A stretch of DNA of 64,000 nucleotides from Thelephora terrestris. Lineage: Eukaryota > Basidiomycota > Agaricomycetes > Thelephorales > Thelephoraceae. The stretch lies in the NCBI GenBank assembly GCA_015956445.1, contig WIUZ02000016.1, positions 124,001 to 188,000 on the forward strand, read 5' to 3'. Both the position numbers and the translations under genes were made by a program. Under the pieces are notes generated by a model that saw nothing but the letters and a program-made list of their open reading frames with translations, was not told the DNA's origin and did not search any database. Numbering within the stretch: position 1 is the stretch's first letter; the number at the start of each line of letters is the position of its first letter. Positions 1 to 12,482 of the stretch are shown here, piece by piece.

Positions 1-119
1 GATCCTACAGATTAGATCAAGAGATCAGATAGCCATGGAAAGCCCTAGAACATCATGGAACTTCCTGGAACATGCTGGAAAGTGCTGGAACATTCTAGAA
101 GGTAACGGAACGTCACAAA

Positions 120-1386
120 TGTGATAACTTGTCACACCAAGAATGCTGTGGAAGCAGATGGAACATGACGGAATATTATGGAACATTGTGGAAAGTGCTG
201 GAATGTTCTGGAACATTCTTGTGTAAAATAGTATATATAGACCTCAACCCCACTTCTAAGAGAAAAACAGGTACCTACTGCTCAGGAGAAAAGCACAGTT
301 TGCTCTATCCTCACATCAGCTGAGCATCCTTTTGCTCAGTGTCTCTTTTCCCCCCCCACTTTACATCTACCCCCTCTCTCTCTACATCTACCCTCTAAAG
401 TATCTACCTCAATTCCCTTAGGACTGATTGGTTGAGTGATTTGAGCAATCACATACCATATTTTAGCCCTACCCTCTGTGAGAAGAAGTTCTAAGTCAGA
501 AGAACTGAATAAGCTTAGTACACTTGAGACGTTGGAATCTTGGTATCTGTAGTACTAAAGTCTGAAACTTTAGGCAGATAACCCCACCTCAGAGAAGTGA
601 CTGACTGAGTGACAGCCAGATTTAGCAGTACCACAAGGACTTACGACATATTTTACGACATAGGTTTATTATCTGAAGATTATTGAAGACATATCAGTTA
701 GACGTACTAGACGTCATCTGCAGCAAAGTTTAGGGTATCAGTTATACCCTCCCAGTTTTACAACATATCTTGTCACCTTTACAACATATCTAGCACAGCC
801 CCAGGTGTAAGTGTACACCTTCCCTTTTAGGTCTAGTCACACGACACAGCCTCAACACAGCCTTAGGCATAGCCCTAAGCACAGCATCAATACACAGCCT
901 CAATACACAGCCTTAGGCACAGCCCTAAGCACAGCCCTAAGCACAGCATCAAAGCACAGCATCAAAGCACAGCCTTAGGAATTCAGCCTCAAACACACCA
1001 TTTGAGCACCCCCCTCTTTCCCCCTCCCCTTTAGTCTACCCCAGTAGATCATCCCCTCCACTCTTGATCTCCCCTTAGATCAGGAACTCCATTCCCATCA
1101 AATCACCACCAAACCCCCACACACCAGATAAGCGTCTAATCAAGGAACAGGAACAATTGAGTGATATAGTACGTCTGATTCCCTTGGAATAATACTGAAG
1201 GACACACTCACAGAGTAGATCCCTCAGCGAACTCATCAGGTCCGAGAGCCGGAAAGAGGAACCCCGCTCACCCTGTGGAGTTGTTAGTCGCGTTCATAGA
1301 CTACTCAACCAGCCTGCTTAGCTTCTATACACTTAGTCTCTAAGCGAACCAACTGGGTCTAGTTATCTTCTGTATAGAACATAACA
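120..1386 (+). mobile_element. LTR-like remnant of a Ty3/gypsy-type retroelement, no internal genes
   Basis: The stretch starts with a TGTGATAAC-type end, carries many GGAACAT/TGGAA motifs like those in basidiomycete gypsy LTRs, has a TATA-like tatatataga box near 230-240, and finishes with a CATAACA-type end near 1386. No gag, protease, reverse transcriptase or integrase reading frame follows, so it looks like a solo or partial LTR, broken as an element. No clear target-site duplication was found and the left boundary may lie outside the window. There is no second LTR here to compare with, so its age cannot be judged. The family assignment rests on general LTR look only. Confidence 0.45.
841..985. 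repeat. imperfect tandem repeat of a cacagcc(t/c)taagca-type unit
   Basis: About ten degenerate copies of a 10-20 bp unit built on cacagcctta / cacagcccta / cacagcatca follow one another. The repeat lies inside the LTR-like stretch, in what would be its transcribed leader part. It has no coding sense. Confidence 0.7.
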
Positions 1387-2280
1387 CTACACCACCCACG
1401 ACCACGACAACGCATGACCCAAAATGGGTGTGTGGTCTCTGTGCTGTTTTTCCAGGTAGAGAACGTGACACGAGCACCTTCGCCACTGTCACCTTTTCAC
1501 TCTTCCACGGCGCTTCTTCTACAGTTTAGTCATCGGCTCTCCTGCGTTGTGGTTGTGTATTTGGTCCTCGCTACTATATATGGACAACTTTTGAATGGGG
1601 TGGGGGGTCCCTTCCCGATATGGGAGGGTCGGGGGATAGTTCCGGGGTCCACAGGGGTTTTGAGAGTTGCGTGTCCTTGGGTGCGCTGCCGCGCCCCCCC
1701 TGGGTGCTACAGGTCACGAAAAGGACAAAGGATGACGCGACGAATGGAAGGTGGAAGAGGGATGGGATCACCCGATCAAAACTCAATGTACATGCGTACC
1801 ATATTCGGTGACGTCTCGCGACTGCTGAGCCCACTCTAGACCCCCACGCAACAGACTCGTTGCCAGACCGCCTCCGCCAAGGCCGCGAGCTCTTATCAAA
1901 AGCATGGATGGACACTGAGTAATCAAAACCCCTCTTATAATCACCTCAAGCGGACCGCATGACACTGCTGATGTGACGACCAATGGTGGGATCTGTTTCG
2001 GAAGGCGACGTGAGCTCTATAGATCTCAGGCCCCACCGCAGACAAACGCCGTCCCAAAGTTCTTGAAGTGAATGTGGCACCTGGGCGGTACCCCTATCGC
2101 GAGACAGAGAGACGCTGTGCCCGTTCGAGAACGCCCGAGGCATGTGCTTGGGGGGGGCGAGGAACCAATTCTCAGAGAAAACTATTTCAATTCGTCAGAG
2201 AGAGGGGGGAGAAAGTCCAGGATTCCGGCATCACGAAAAACATCTAAGCAGCTATGTTCCTAAGCTATCCGTTCGAGACC
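1387..2280. other. intergenic, no gene recognised
   Basis: The stretch lies between the LTR-like remnant and the 3' end of the tyrosinase gene. Open frames here overlap one another on both strands and none resembles a known protein. It contains the tyrosinase 3' flank; no poly(A) signal could be singled out. Confidence 0.5.
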
Positions 2281-3846
2281 CTAAGCATAAGTGTAGCACA
2301 GCGTATCTCCGGTCGTGTCCATCACGTCCCAGATCGTGACGTTCCACAAACCGTCGCCTGGAATCGGACTGTCGAACTGTGATAGGTGGGTGAGGTGTGT
2401 GAGAAACCACGGGTTCGTTCTCGAAATCGAATGAAGGGACTCACGTTCAAGTATGGAGGAAGACCGGTTGGGAATTCTGTGAAGGTCGCAAAGCTGGAAA
2501 GCGCTTCTACGGAGCCTCCTCCGTAAGAGAACCTGTTTTTAGGGCTCTTCTTCTGCCAGTCGTACCAAATTTTATCGATCATCTATGTGACGATACGGCG
2601 AGGTGAGCTACAAGTGCAGAGATAAGCCGTAAGAGCTCCACAAACCGCATGGTGCATGAAGAACACGGGATCGTTGGGCGTCCATTTGGGTCCTCCGTAA
2701 CATGCCGGCGGTACGGCACCGTTGGGGCAGGTACCCGTCATATCACTGAAGGAAGGATGTCAGTGGAGTCAGGAACACAAGTGCCGGCGGTATCTTACCC
2801 CCCAAGGATAAAATGGGCGCCAGGGTGGAGTCCCTACATGAAGATCAGGGCCGCAGGAAAACTAGGAGCGCGAGAGATTAACTGACCGCCAATGACTCGG
2901 TGTACGCATGCATCGCGATGAAATTACCCTCAAAGCTGTTCACCGTATATTCGACGTTTTCCTTGGTCAAACTGGAGTTGATCATGAAGTTGCTCGGAGG
3001 GGGTGGAGCATTGGGGTCATTTGCGAAGAGGTTACCGAGGTTGGGATTTTCGAACGGGTAAAGCGTATAGTTCCTCCTGATACGATTAGGGGTTGGATAC
3101 GCTCTGATTGCGTCTTTGAACCCGCCGGTGTAGATTTGAAAGTCATCGGCGGGGTCACCCCAACCACCGATGCCGCCGAAGGACGAATTGTCAAAGAAGG
3201 GAGAGTTGTACATGTCGGGGGCGTCTGTGCAAAGATTGGGTCAACGACGATGGCAAGACCTCGACGAAAAACCCCGTTGGTATTACCTATCGTCCAATCC
3301 CAATAAGGGATTGCTCCTTCGAAGCCGCACTTTTCGATAAGCGCATTCTCGAAAAACTGGATATAGTACCTGTGCCATGGGAAGAACAGCCCGGTCCAGT
3401 GGATCTGTTGATCGGGTTGAGAACGCCGAGGGCACAGAGAACATCCAACGTACCTTAATATTGAGATCCATGTGCAGATACACGATATCTGTACCAGACG
3501 CGTCAAATTCGGAAGCGGTCAACGTCCGTTGGCTGCATACCGTCGTAGAAAGAGCTGGATTCGTTAACGGGTGGAATGAGGGACAGGTTTGCCGGAACAG
3601 ATGGAACCAGGTTGGGGTCATGGGGGGTACTAGCAAGACACTAGTAGTCAAAGATTAATGCACTGGACAGCGGAATCGTGATGAAATGAGTACATTTACG
3701 GCCCTGATCCACTCTGCACGTTCGTCGAGTTCAAAGCTCCTCCATTCACGCCGGACTCTGGGGTTTTGGCAAGAATCATGGCCAGCAACCACAGACACGA
3801 GGAAGGAGATGATAAGAGCGTGAGCGATGCCGAGGAAGGAACCCAT
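2281..3846 (-). CDS. secreted short-form fungal tyrosinase (type 3 copper protein), 9 exons
   Basis: Tyrosinases oxidise mono- and diphenols with a dicopper centre. Splicing eight GT-AG introns (3641-3693, 3489-3540, 3405-3453, 3225-3286, 2834-2886, 2746-2798, 2583-2645, 2377-2444) gives an uninterrupted protein of about 370 residues. It begins with a signal peptide (MGSFLGIAHALIISFLVSVV). A CQNPRVRREWR block follows, then the copper-A region with HMDLN, IHWTGLFFPWHRY and PYWDWT. The copper-B region has HPGAHFILGG (HxxxH) and FFMHHAMIDKIWYDWQ, and the protein closes with PGDGLW and a CYTYA end. All introns fall where the family motif would otherwise break, so the model is strong. Compared with mushroom PPO-type tyrosinases it is short and lacks a C-terminal lid domain. 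The start was chosen at 3846 because it opens directly into the signal peptide. The substrate is unknown. Confidence 0.93.
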
Positions 3847-3890
3847 CTGTGAGCGGTGGAGGGGCGGTGAGGAACAGCCGGGTTCTCGCA

Positions 3891-3905
3891 CAGTTTTTAT
3901 ATCCT
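3891..3905 (-). promoter_or_regulatory. TATA-like box of the tyrosinase gene
   Basis: Read on the minus strand this is ggatataaaaactg, about 45-60 bp before the chosen tyrosinase ATG at 3846. The position and sequence fit a core promoter TATA box, and it supports that start. Confidence 0.55.
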
Positions 3906-5919
3906 TCGAGGCGGCCGGATCTGAGGTGAAGTGGGTGAACTGAGGATAAAAATGGTTGAAGAAGCTGTCTCAGGGACGAGAGTACGATCGGGGGTTGTCT
4001 GTCGCCAAGTAAATCGAATGGACATTGAACGGCGGGGTAAGGATCGAGGCACCGCAGAGACCAATGGTACGCTGTACCACTGCTGTGGGATGAATCTACG
4101 GATAGAAACAGCACAGGCATTCCCAGAGAATACGGTTGTTGGGCATGAAGACATCAAGAGGGTGAGTCTAAGAATAGCTTGCTCTTTTTCTCTGTGCAAA
4201 ACGACGCTGGCAGTCGTTCTGCCAGGGGCGCACGAAGTGGTTTACGCAAGATCGACAAAGATGCCAAGGAGAATCGAGGGTGGTGCATGTCGTCAGCAGC
4301 GGCGTGGGAAATCGTTGACAGCTTCGTGGCTCTTCGTGGCAAGTTGTCCGATTCCGGTGAGGCATTTTCGAGCAATCGGAATGAGGTTTCGGAGAGTTCC
4401 TCCCCCCACGTGGCAAACAACGTGATCTGTTGGATCCTGACTAGTTGTTTAGGGCAATCAGATCTCTGGTTATCCATGCATTCGTTGGCTCTGATTCAGT
4501 GATGGTGATGAAGGGGCATCCACGTGACCACATGGGACGGGAGATACGTGTTTCGGCTCCACGAAAGGCCGTATTGAAGAGACGTCTGGTTGGATAGGTA
4601 TCGAGGTTTCTCCGTTGTATATGGAAAAGTTCAAAGGTTTGACGGCCCCTAAAAATCGCTCAGCAAGCGACCTTGGGTGTGCCGAGAAACAGATCAAGTC
4701 AATTCCTTTCCGTAGCGACCGGTCACTCAGCGAATATCACTCACGTTGAGCCACGGCCTCCGTAGCTGTCCTTAATTTAACCCTCGGCCACCCTAGGCAG
4801 AGCCTGTACAGTCCTCGCGTCCAAATGTGGAGAGCTGACCGCCAGGCTCGCCCGTGATGCTACCCACGGTCCAGGTCACGTTCGTTGTTGGATCCGTGTC
4901 GGGCGTTGGTAGTCGGGTTTAGTGAGCGTAGAGGAGTCGCCCAGGAACAATTGAACGAAAGCAGAGAATATCGCCAAGTCGACCCCGGGGATGTGGTGGA
5001 ACCTGGTTGCGGGCTTTGCGCGAACGCTCGATCGATGGTTGGAACTTGGTTTCTCCGGCCCGCATGCCCCAAGCGCTGACTCGGCCCCCGAGATCGGGCC
5101 GGTACCGTCGACCCCAGAGCGCTGCAACGCGAAGTCTTGAAAGAATCAGTCTCCTTAGGGTCGTAATCACACTGTAGAACTGTTCAATAACACGACGTGT
5201 CCTGGATACAACCCCAGAATCCGTTTGCACCTCTAATTGACCTTCACTCGCTCAAACCCGAGCAATCTGACACGATGCACGGAAGCTTCTCATCTCCGTT
5301 GCACGATTCTTTTCCCCGCACCCCCATCCTCACAAACCCCTGCGTCCGCACTGGCTTCAGGCGCGACACCGATGAGCGGTAGCTTCCCTATCGTGACCCC
5401 CAACACGCCCTCTGCCGATGAGATACGCCGTCCTGTGCCTTTCTCACTTTCTGTCTTCCCTCCCGCCAGAATAAGAGTTCAAATCCAAGAGTTGACCGGG
5501 ATCTACACACTGCTCGGTTGAGCGTATTGCGGGCTAGCCCATGACTGTGGTTCCTCCGCCACACTGCGAAATCGCTTCCAGCCCTGGTCAGAGTCCAGAA
5601 GAATGTGCCACATCCGTTTTCGGTGTACCAAGCCCTGGGACCAAAACTCTGTCTGGGAGGAGGTCATTGGTCGGGCTCCCCGGTCGCGTTTATCGCTATA
5701 AAGATTGCGCCGTGCTGCACGGAGAAGCGAAGGTCACGAAGGCGCGCGTGTAAGAGATTGCGCCTTGCGGAGCGTCTCAACCAAATCCATGTCCATGGTG
5801 ATCAGTGCGAATCCCTTGGAAACCTCGCCTGATCGCCGCTGTCACCCTTTTGAATACACACGATTGTCCAAGTGGGGGCGATTGCCTAACTGGTCACTCT
5901 CCCCAGAATCACCACCTTG
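3906..5919. other. intergenic region between divergent tyrosinase and MFS genes
   Basis: This 2-kb stretch holds the shared upstream region of two divergently transcribed genes. Several frames of 60-110 codons occur on both strands, but none shows a family motif or a convincing intron pattern. A weak glycine-rich stretch near 5640-5680 recalls a P450 haem loop but lacks the rest of that family. A ccccag acceptor-like site sits just before the MFS ATG, so an upstream 5' exon is possible. Confidence 0.5.
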
Positions 5920-8704
5920 ATGTCTTCCGAGAGGGATCCCCTTCTAGTAGCCCCTTCGTGGAACCATGAGAATGTCCAGGGTTTGGAAGAAACCAGAGAG
6001 AAGAAGCTTGGACCTCTAGAGGTATCCCGTTCGAATCGCTGGGCTATATTGGGCGGCATCTGGATAGCAAACTTCCTTGCGGTACGTCGAAATTTATCTT
6101 GTCTAGAATACTTTCCAACGATCTCTCCGTCCCAGTGTCTGAACTGTGCGTGCTCGAGGTTTCGTATCCCTGCTGTGCTGAACCAACCCTGCGACTTCAA
6201 GCAACCCTTGTGGCAACTCGTGAGTTTGGGTTTCAAGGAGCGTCCCACGATCGCTGAAACTCCGCTCCAGTATTGCCATCGATATCCTCGGAATTCAACA
6301 AATCCCACCAGATTAGCTGGGTCGGTACTGCGTAGGACTTCGCTATCTACCTCACTGATGAAGATGCCCCCGCTGAAACTGCCACCAGCTATCTTCTCGC
6401 GACGTGCGCGTTTACACCGCTCTATGGACGACTCTCCGACGCAATGGGCAGACGCGGTGCGAATCAAACCGCCGTCCTGTTCGCCGCGCTCGGAACCCTC
6501 GCTTGCGGGTTATCACCAAGCATGAATTTCATCATCGCCGCAAGATTTGTGAGCGATTTCCCCGTTCTTCGGAGGTGTGGTTCTGACCTGCAGCTACAAG
6601 TTCGCGGGTATCGGTGGCGGAGGCATCTTCACGACCGCAGCGTACGTCATGTGTTGCTATGTAACTAGGGCTGATCAACTGATCAGCGGCTCTAGAATCA
6701 TCACGAGTGACATGTTTAGTCTCAGAGTGAGCACTTTCTATGTCTCGTTCAGGAGGCGTGCTCATGATATTCTGTAGTCGCGAGGCCTTGCACAGAGCAT
6801 TTCCAACATTTTTACGGGGGTGTGTGCGCATTTATTCGTACCAAAACTTTGTCTCAACCTGCATAATGACACAGGCTGGCCTGGGTTTGGGAGGGCCGTT
6901 GGGTGGATTAATCAGTGACAGGTAAGACGTTCACTACCTCAGGGGAAAGTTGGCGGGGTGCTGAGTTGGACAAAGGTATGGATGGAGAGCCGCGTTCCTG
7001 GTTCAGCTTCCGCTCTTCCTCCTCTCATTTGTCCTCACCGGTTACAACTTGCGATATGTCACGCCAGTGAGTGGATTTATACGCGTTGAATGTATCAGAA
7101 GTTCACGAGACATAGGGAAAGGGAAAGACGTCCAAGGAAGTCCTCAAACGGATCGACTACGGTGGGATCTTCACGACCCTTGCGTGGGTACGTGCTCTGT
7201 CCGTCCGGCGCAGGATCTCCATTAATTGTCGCAGGTTTTTTCCGCTTTGGCGTTCCTGAGTTACCGCTACAATGAACAGCTCCCAGTGAGTCAAACGTTC
7301 GCGCCGTTCAGGCCTCAATCTCAGACTTCATCTAGTGGGACGACACACGAGTGATTTCAACGCTTGCATTCGCCATCCTGTTTTTCCTCCTCTTCTTACT
7401 CGTCGAGCTCAAACTTGCCGTCGAGCCAGTGTTGGTACCGTCTCTGCTCAAACAAAAAATCCCTGTTCTCGTCGGGATCAACAATTTTCTGGTTGCGATC
7501 TGTAACTTCTCTATCATGTACTTCTTCCCGATGTGGTTCCAAACCGTGATGCTATCTTCCGCTTCTACTGCTGGTGAGTAACGAGTTAATGCGATCAGTC
7601 TGCATCTCAATTGCTGAGCATCCTCTCTAGGACTGCACCTCTTGCCGGACAGCATCTCGATGTCGGTGGGGTCAATCTTTGCGGGGTAACCGTTTCTTTT
7701 TGTTTCCCTGAACGGTCGTCGCCTTTGGCTCACAACGGAGTTACAGATGGTTCATGCATCGGACGGGAAAGTACAGAACCATAACTTTGACGTTCGGGAT
7801 CCTCCCGTTCGTCGCGGCGGCATTGATAACGACCCTGCGCGAGGACTCGAGTCCCACCCGACTCTGGTTCAGCATTGTACGATAAACTCCCTGAGACTTC
7901 AACGCCATTGGGATTTTGACACCGCTGTATCGTGTAGGCTCCAATGGGATTTGGCAACGCCATCACCCTGCAAACTATGCTCAGTATGTCGTCCTGAGGA
8001 GGCATCGTAGGTCGCCTCTGACCTTTTTGTTTAGTCGCTCTTCTGGCCCACATACCCAGTGAGCGGACAGTGTTTCGCCTGAAAAAATCAGCGTTAAATA
8101 TTACTCCCTCAAGAATCCACAATCGCTATAGGAACGGGCTTCTCACAGCTATTCAAGAGTTTCGGTCAAGTGCGCACTTGCCACCAATGCCTCCACCTTC
8201 AGTTTTTGACCAGTAGATCGGACAGGTGGGCGGGGTAGCCATCTCATCCGCAATATTTCAGTCGGTTCTCGATCGAGAACTCCGAAAGAGAATCCATGGC
8301 CCAGGTTCCCCTGATGTACTCCTGAGGCTTTTCACCCCGGGGACAAACCTTGCTCATAGATTTACTTCCAGATCATCAAGAGAATCCGGGAGTCTGCAAG
8401 GCTGGTTATTTCCTTACCACCGGGCTTACAGAGAGACGTTCGGGATTCGTACGACGTCGCCTTGAAAAACGTGTTCGTGATGGCGACGTGCTCGACCTTT
8501 GCGGCTTACATCGTGCGATTGGCTGTAAGTCCCGTATACTTCCACGCCCGTTGGCCGACTTCTTCACACCCGACACAGATCCCGGAGAAATCGTTGGATG
8601 AATCAGATCCTGCCATCCCGCATCCGCAGAACCCCCCCGTACGCAGCGACGTCGAGAATGTTTCCGATGCTGTTCTTCGCCCTGCGGCAACTTCACGTTT
8701 ATGA
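5920..8704 (+). CDS. MFS transporter of the DHA2 / vacuolar basic amino acid (Vba-like) type
   Basis: A major-facilitator permease. The first exon gives MSSERDPLL and a helix RWAILGGIWIANFLA. Later exons give the MFS motif region TPLYGRLSDAMGRRGANQ, then FIIAARF, AGIGGGGIF, AGLGLGGPLGGLISDR, YGWRAAFLVQLPLFLLSFVL and a long membrane stretch WDDTRVISTLAFAILFFLLF. It ends with IIKRIRESARLVISLPPG, VALKNVFVMATCSTFAAYIV and a polar tail, stop at 8702-8704. About sixteen introns of roughly 45-60 bp separate small exons, and almost all reading frames join cleanly. The GIGGGG and GLGGPLGG motifs are typical of DHA2 and Vba-like drug or amino-acid exporters. The splice between FLA and ATLVATLLPSISSEFNKSH (about 6081-6200) is not resolved. 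The substrate cannot be predicted. Length is about 560 residues. Confidence 0.9.
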
Positions 8705-8946
8705 TGGGCGCACGACGCCGAGGACTCGAGGAGACCTAGAGGAGGACAGCATAGATTAGGGTTGCTTTCCCGAAGAAAAGCCGAGGGAGGACGCATAGAA
8801 AGTTGTACAGTTACAGGAGGTCGGCTAGTAAGTTATATGATAGAAGACCTGGTTCGGACAAAGTGAATGAACGATATCGCGTCCAGGAATCAGATACCCG
8901 CCCAGTTCGCTTGATCGGTGCCTTGAGAGTTCAGCGCTTCAGCACG

Positions 8947-11719
8947 CTAAGACCGGATGGAGTCAGCAGGAAGAAAAGTCGCTCCGTGGCCAGAAAACTC
9001 ACCGCTGGAATTCTCGTTGCCTGAGATCCAGCTTTCCATTGCCGTTTCGATCTTTTTCATGAATCTTCTACAATCCTCCGCATCATCCGCCAACCCAAGC
9101 CCCTGATAGATCTCAGATGCACGCAAAATCTCGGCCCTCGCATCCTCCAGCCTGCGTTGCCGATACCAAACCAAAGCCTGTAGTTCCGTCCCACGAGCCA
9201 GATAGTATGCGACACCAGCTGCGTGTGATTTGGCACAGCCAATCTGGGCGTCTGCGTCATCAAGCTTGTTTTCATCGTGAAAGAGCCGCGCCATGTCGTA
9301 ATGAATCCGAAATAGTTGACCTTGCCAATTGAAGGGGGATGCGATCGTTAGGGCCGTCTCGAAGTGGTGAGTCGCCTTCTCCTTCTCTCCTTTGAAACGA
9401 TGTATCTCGCCAAGAAGGTGATGAGATTGGCAGAGCGAGAATTCTTCGCCTTTCTCCGGGAGAAGTTCAATCTTGCGTAATACAACATCGGAAGCAGCGT
9501 CGGGTTGACCGCTGTCAAGCAACAACCGGGCGAGGTGATCCAGACAGTTTCCTTGTTCCAGCGTGATCCCGAGCTGTTTGAACCTTTCGAGTGCTTCCTC
9601 CGCCTGTGGTATCCCTTCTTCGGGGAGCCGTAGTTTCCAACTTACGCGAGATAAAGATTGCAGTGCTAGGGCAATCCAAAAGCCATCACCCTGCTCCCTG
9701 CCAAGGGTCAAGGTATGATCGAGAAGTCTTTTTTCCTCCAAGTCATTTCCGACCAGCCCAAACAACTGTGAGAGCTTGAACAAGCATTTAACCTTAGAGG
9801 GATGACCGTTGGGAAGGTTTTCGATCTTAAACCTCAGCATTGTTTGCCGTGGTTTCTGCCAATAGAGGTGCTCCATGAAGTGGAAACAAGCATCCCAGAC
9901 GTCAATTGCGTTCGCGTTGATTGATGTAAAAACGTCGAGCAGATGCTCAACGTTCTCATCTTCTGACTTGATCCATTGCGTGTCTCCAAATCCGGGTTTG
10001 CTAGGACGAATTTCAACCGACAGTCGAGTGAAGTAGTGATCCTTGGTAGCGCGAAGGACTGGAGATGACTTTGGGTCTTGGGGGGAGAGGTAGTCTCGAA
10101 TGGGTGCCAACATTGTGACGAAACCGTTGCTTCGGTACGTCAACGAAAGAGTGCAGAACTTATCGAAGATGGTCTTTCTACTGAGAACAGTGGGGAACAG
10201 CCAGTCAAGGTTTCTCTCGTTGATGCCTCGCGGGAAGAAAGCGACCACTCCGAGGAGGTCGCGCGCATTTGGGCCGAGTCTGCGGAATGTTGGGGAGGTG
10301 AGGGACAAATCAATGGTCGCCGCCAGGCTCTCGTCATAATCCGTCCGAAGTACCTGCGTGCGTTGCTCGTCCCACTCCTGAGCCAGTCGATCAAAGCTCC
10401 ACAGGTTGTCTGACGCGGTAGTGGCGAGTAGTGTTATTGAGAGCGCGTGAAAGTCTAAGCGCTGGAGAAGGGTGTCGATGATCCCGGACCGATCGCCGTC
10501 GCCGTAGATGCTGTAGAAGACATTTTGTGCCGCCTCCATCGATAACGTAGGGATTTCCAGCCGCTTGCAGTGCGGGGGGACATTGGATATGCGGGAGGTG
10601 ACGCACAGGCAAATGTTGCTGAACTGGCTCAGCTCCCTCACCACCGTGTGTATGTCCCGGGCGTCGGTCCCTTGTGGGTCGAGAATGGACTCGACGTTGT
10701 CGAGGACTATAAGGGTTTCCTTGGAAGACAGGAATGATCGGAGGGAAGCCAAGTCCTCGGGGTTCTCGACGCCAGCACCAATAACCTTTGAGAGTTGGCG
10801 AAGGAAATTGGCACGGGAAGCTGTGAACTGATCGCAACGGATGAATCGACGATGACCACGAAAGCGTTCCTTAATGCGACCGTGGTGGAGGACAGTGAGC
10901 GCGATAGCCGTTTTCCCAATTCCTCCTGCGCCAACGAGCGCGATGGGTACCAGGTTTTCCGCAAGCCCGACGATCTTCTCGATCAAGTCTTCACGTCCGA
11001 AAAAGTCCCTCGGCGCTGGAGGGGGTGATTCACCGGGTATGCTGGCCGCAAGCGTAATATACTGTATTCATCAGCAGTCAGATCAGACTGGGTTTGAGCC
11101 CCGCTACTTACTTGGCGATCGGCAACTATGTCCCGAATACCATCGATGAGAGCAGAGAGATCCTTGATTTCTTCGTTGCTTCCCATGCGCCCTACATTCT
11201 CGATGCGATCAGAAAGAGCTTGAAGCTTGTCTCTGATTTCTTCAAGAGCCCTGGAGAGAGTTCAGGGAAAGCTCGTTCGATAAAGATCAGATTGACTGAC
11301 GTGAGTGTAGGAGCACTTTGCGTTGGCCGCACTTCACGCGCCGTATCCCCGCTGTCCACCCCGAGGCCTAACCTGTCTAACTCCTTCAACAGAGCATCAA
11401 TATTCTCCTTCGTCGCAGACGACTCCTGCAATTTAATCAGAAGAGTGCCCCACTCGGAGGAAAGCATCCTACCTCGTGTAGCATTTGGACAGTGCGCTTG
11501 TCGTTTGTTAGCCCCGAGGCCTGGAGTTTAAGATTTCGGACAAACCCTTACGTTTAGTCTCCTGACCTCGTTGGATAACGATTGTTCAGTCGATATCTGT
11601 TCCAACCACATTAACGCCGGCTCGGGGGTTGCATGGTGCCTGCTCACCGGTCGTTCGACGGCAGGTTGGTATCCTGCGCGCCCACCTGGTCCCGAAGTTC
11701 CGTGAGAGGAGGATGACAT
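8947..11719 (-). CDS. STAND / NLR-like protein with NB-ARC ATPase and TPR-like C-terminus
   Basis: A signal-transducing P-loop ATPase of the kind that acts in fungal non-self recognition and incompatibility (family knowledge; the job here is unknown). Six exons join to about 847 residues; introns are 11597-11647, 11521-11551, 11426-11472, 11251-11300 and 11062-11111. The N-terminal 170 residues are mostly charged helix with no effector domain I recognise. After PRDFFGREDLIEKIVGLAEN comes Walker A (GAGGIGKTAIAL) and Walker B (TLIVLDNVES), then CVTSR. The last 350 residues are helical repeats with TPR-like spacing (KATHHFETALTIA, DARAEILRASEIYQGLGLAD). The 31-nt intron is unusually short and that join is uncertain. 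The start at 11719 is an inference. A neighbouring DUF6535 remnant begins about 760 bp upstream. Confidence 0.85.
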
Positions 11720-11889
11720 GAGTTTCCCGATGACTGTAGTGTGAGGTGGCCAGGAAGAGAGGGTGCTGTGGGGAGGCGCTGGAAACGGGGAATTTCCGAG
11801 TCTGTCGAGACCATGGCGCTAGTAGATCCAAGGCTAGCCCTAACCGGTGTGAACATTGCAAAAGAGTGGGCGCACGTTTTTCCTCAAGG

Positions 11890-12330
11890 CCGAGTGTGGT
11901 ACAAGGTTGAACCGCGGGAGCGATGGTGTGTTTGTTTTCCGGAGCAAGAAAATGGCCCCGAGACGCGGTGACGGGGAGATACAAGGAAATCCCCACTTGC
12001 CTCGATCATCCCGTGGAGGCTCGATCGCCTTCGTGCACCTCGCTCGAACCTCCGGGCTACACGACTAACCGCATCTGACATTGCGGAATATCAGTCGGAA
12101 TGTTCGTGTCATTTTCCCCCTTTATCACGAGAGGCCGCACCGCGCATCGATACTTTCACAACGAGGTCTACCTTGGCATTGGATATCGCATCACCTTCCG
12201 CCTCCCGAATAGTCAATGCTGAAATGGTCCAAGATTCAATTGTGGGAGCGATGGTGTGGTTGTCTTCCGGAGCAAGGGATTGACCCCGAGACACAGGAGT
12301 GAGAGAAATTCGAACAGGAACAGCGCGACA
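11890..12330. repeat. direct duplication of a ~90-bp block, period about 328 bp
   Basis: The blocks at about 11890-11990 and 12220-12320 share ggagcgatggtgtg(t/g)ttg, then tccggagcaag and ccccgagac. Read on the minus strand both give SRGxxLAPExxHTIAP. This is upstream of the STAND gene. Whether it is a duplicated promoter segment or debris of a coding exon cannot be told. No complete gene was found in 11720-12480. Confidence 0.65.
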
Positions 12331-12482
12331 AGAAACGGGTACGTGCGTGGTGTCACACCCACACTCTTCGTGATCGTAACCTTCTGTCGAGAGTCCGTCT
12401 GAACCCCCCACTTTCTACCTTTGACCACAGCCAGGTCCTTGGATAAACGTTGGGGTAACAGCCGGAAGGCCATCAAGCATGA

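Noticed and set aside
841-985. CRISPR-like array
   Set aside because: Units are short, uneven and without unique spacers, in a eukaryotic LTR-like setting.
115-1391. Target-site duplication around the LTR-like stretch
   Set aside because: The five bases before 120 (acaaa) and after 1386 (ctaca) do not match, and the true left edge is not certain.
1414-1839. 141-codon plus-strand open frame
   Set aside because: It overlaps three other frames, has repetitive composition and no recognisable domain.
5600-5710. Possible cytochrome P450 haem-loop fragment (LGPKLCLGGGHW)
   Set aside because: The spacing around the Cys does not fit, and no other P450 motif (ExxR, I-helix) is near.
5886-6467. 193-codon minus-strand open frame
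   Set aside because: It lies antisense to the first exons of the MFS gene and shows no family motif.
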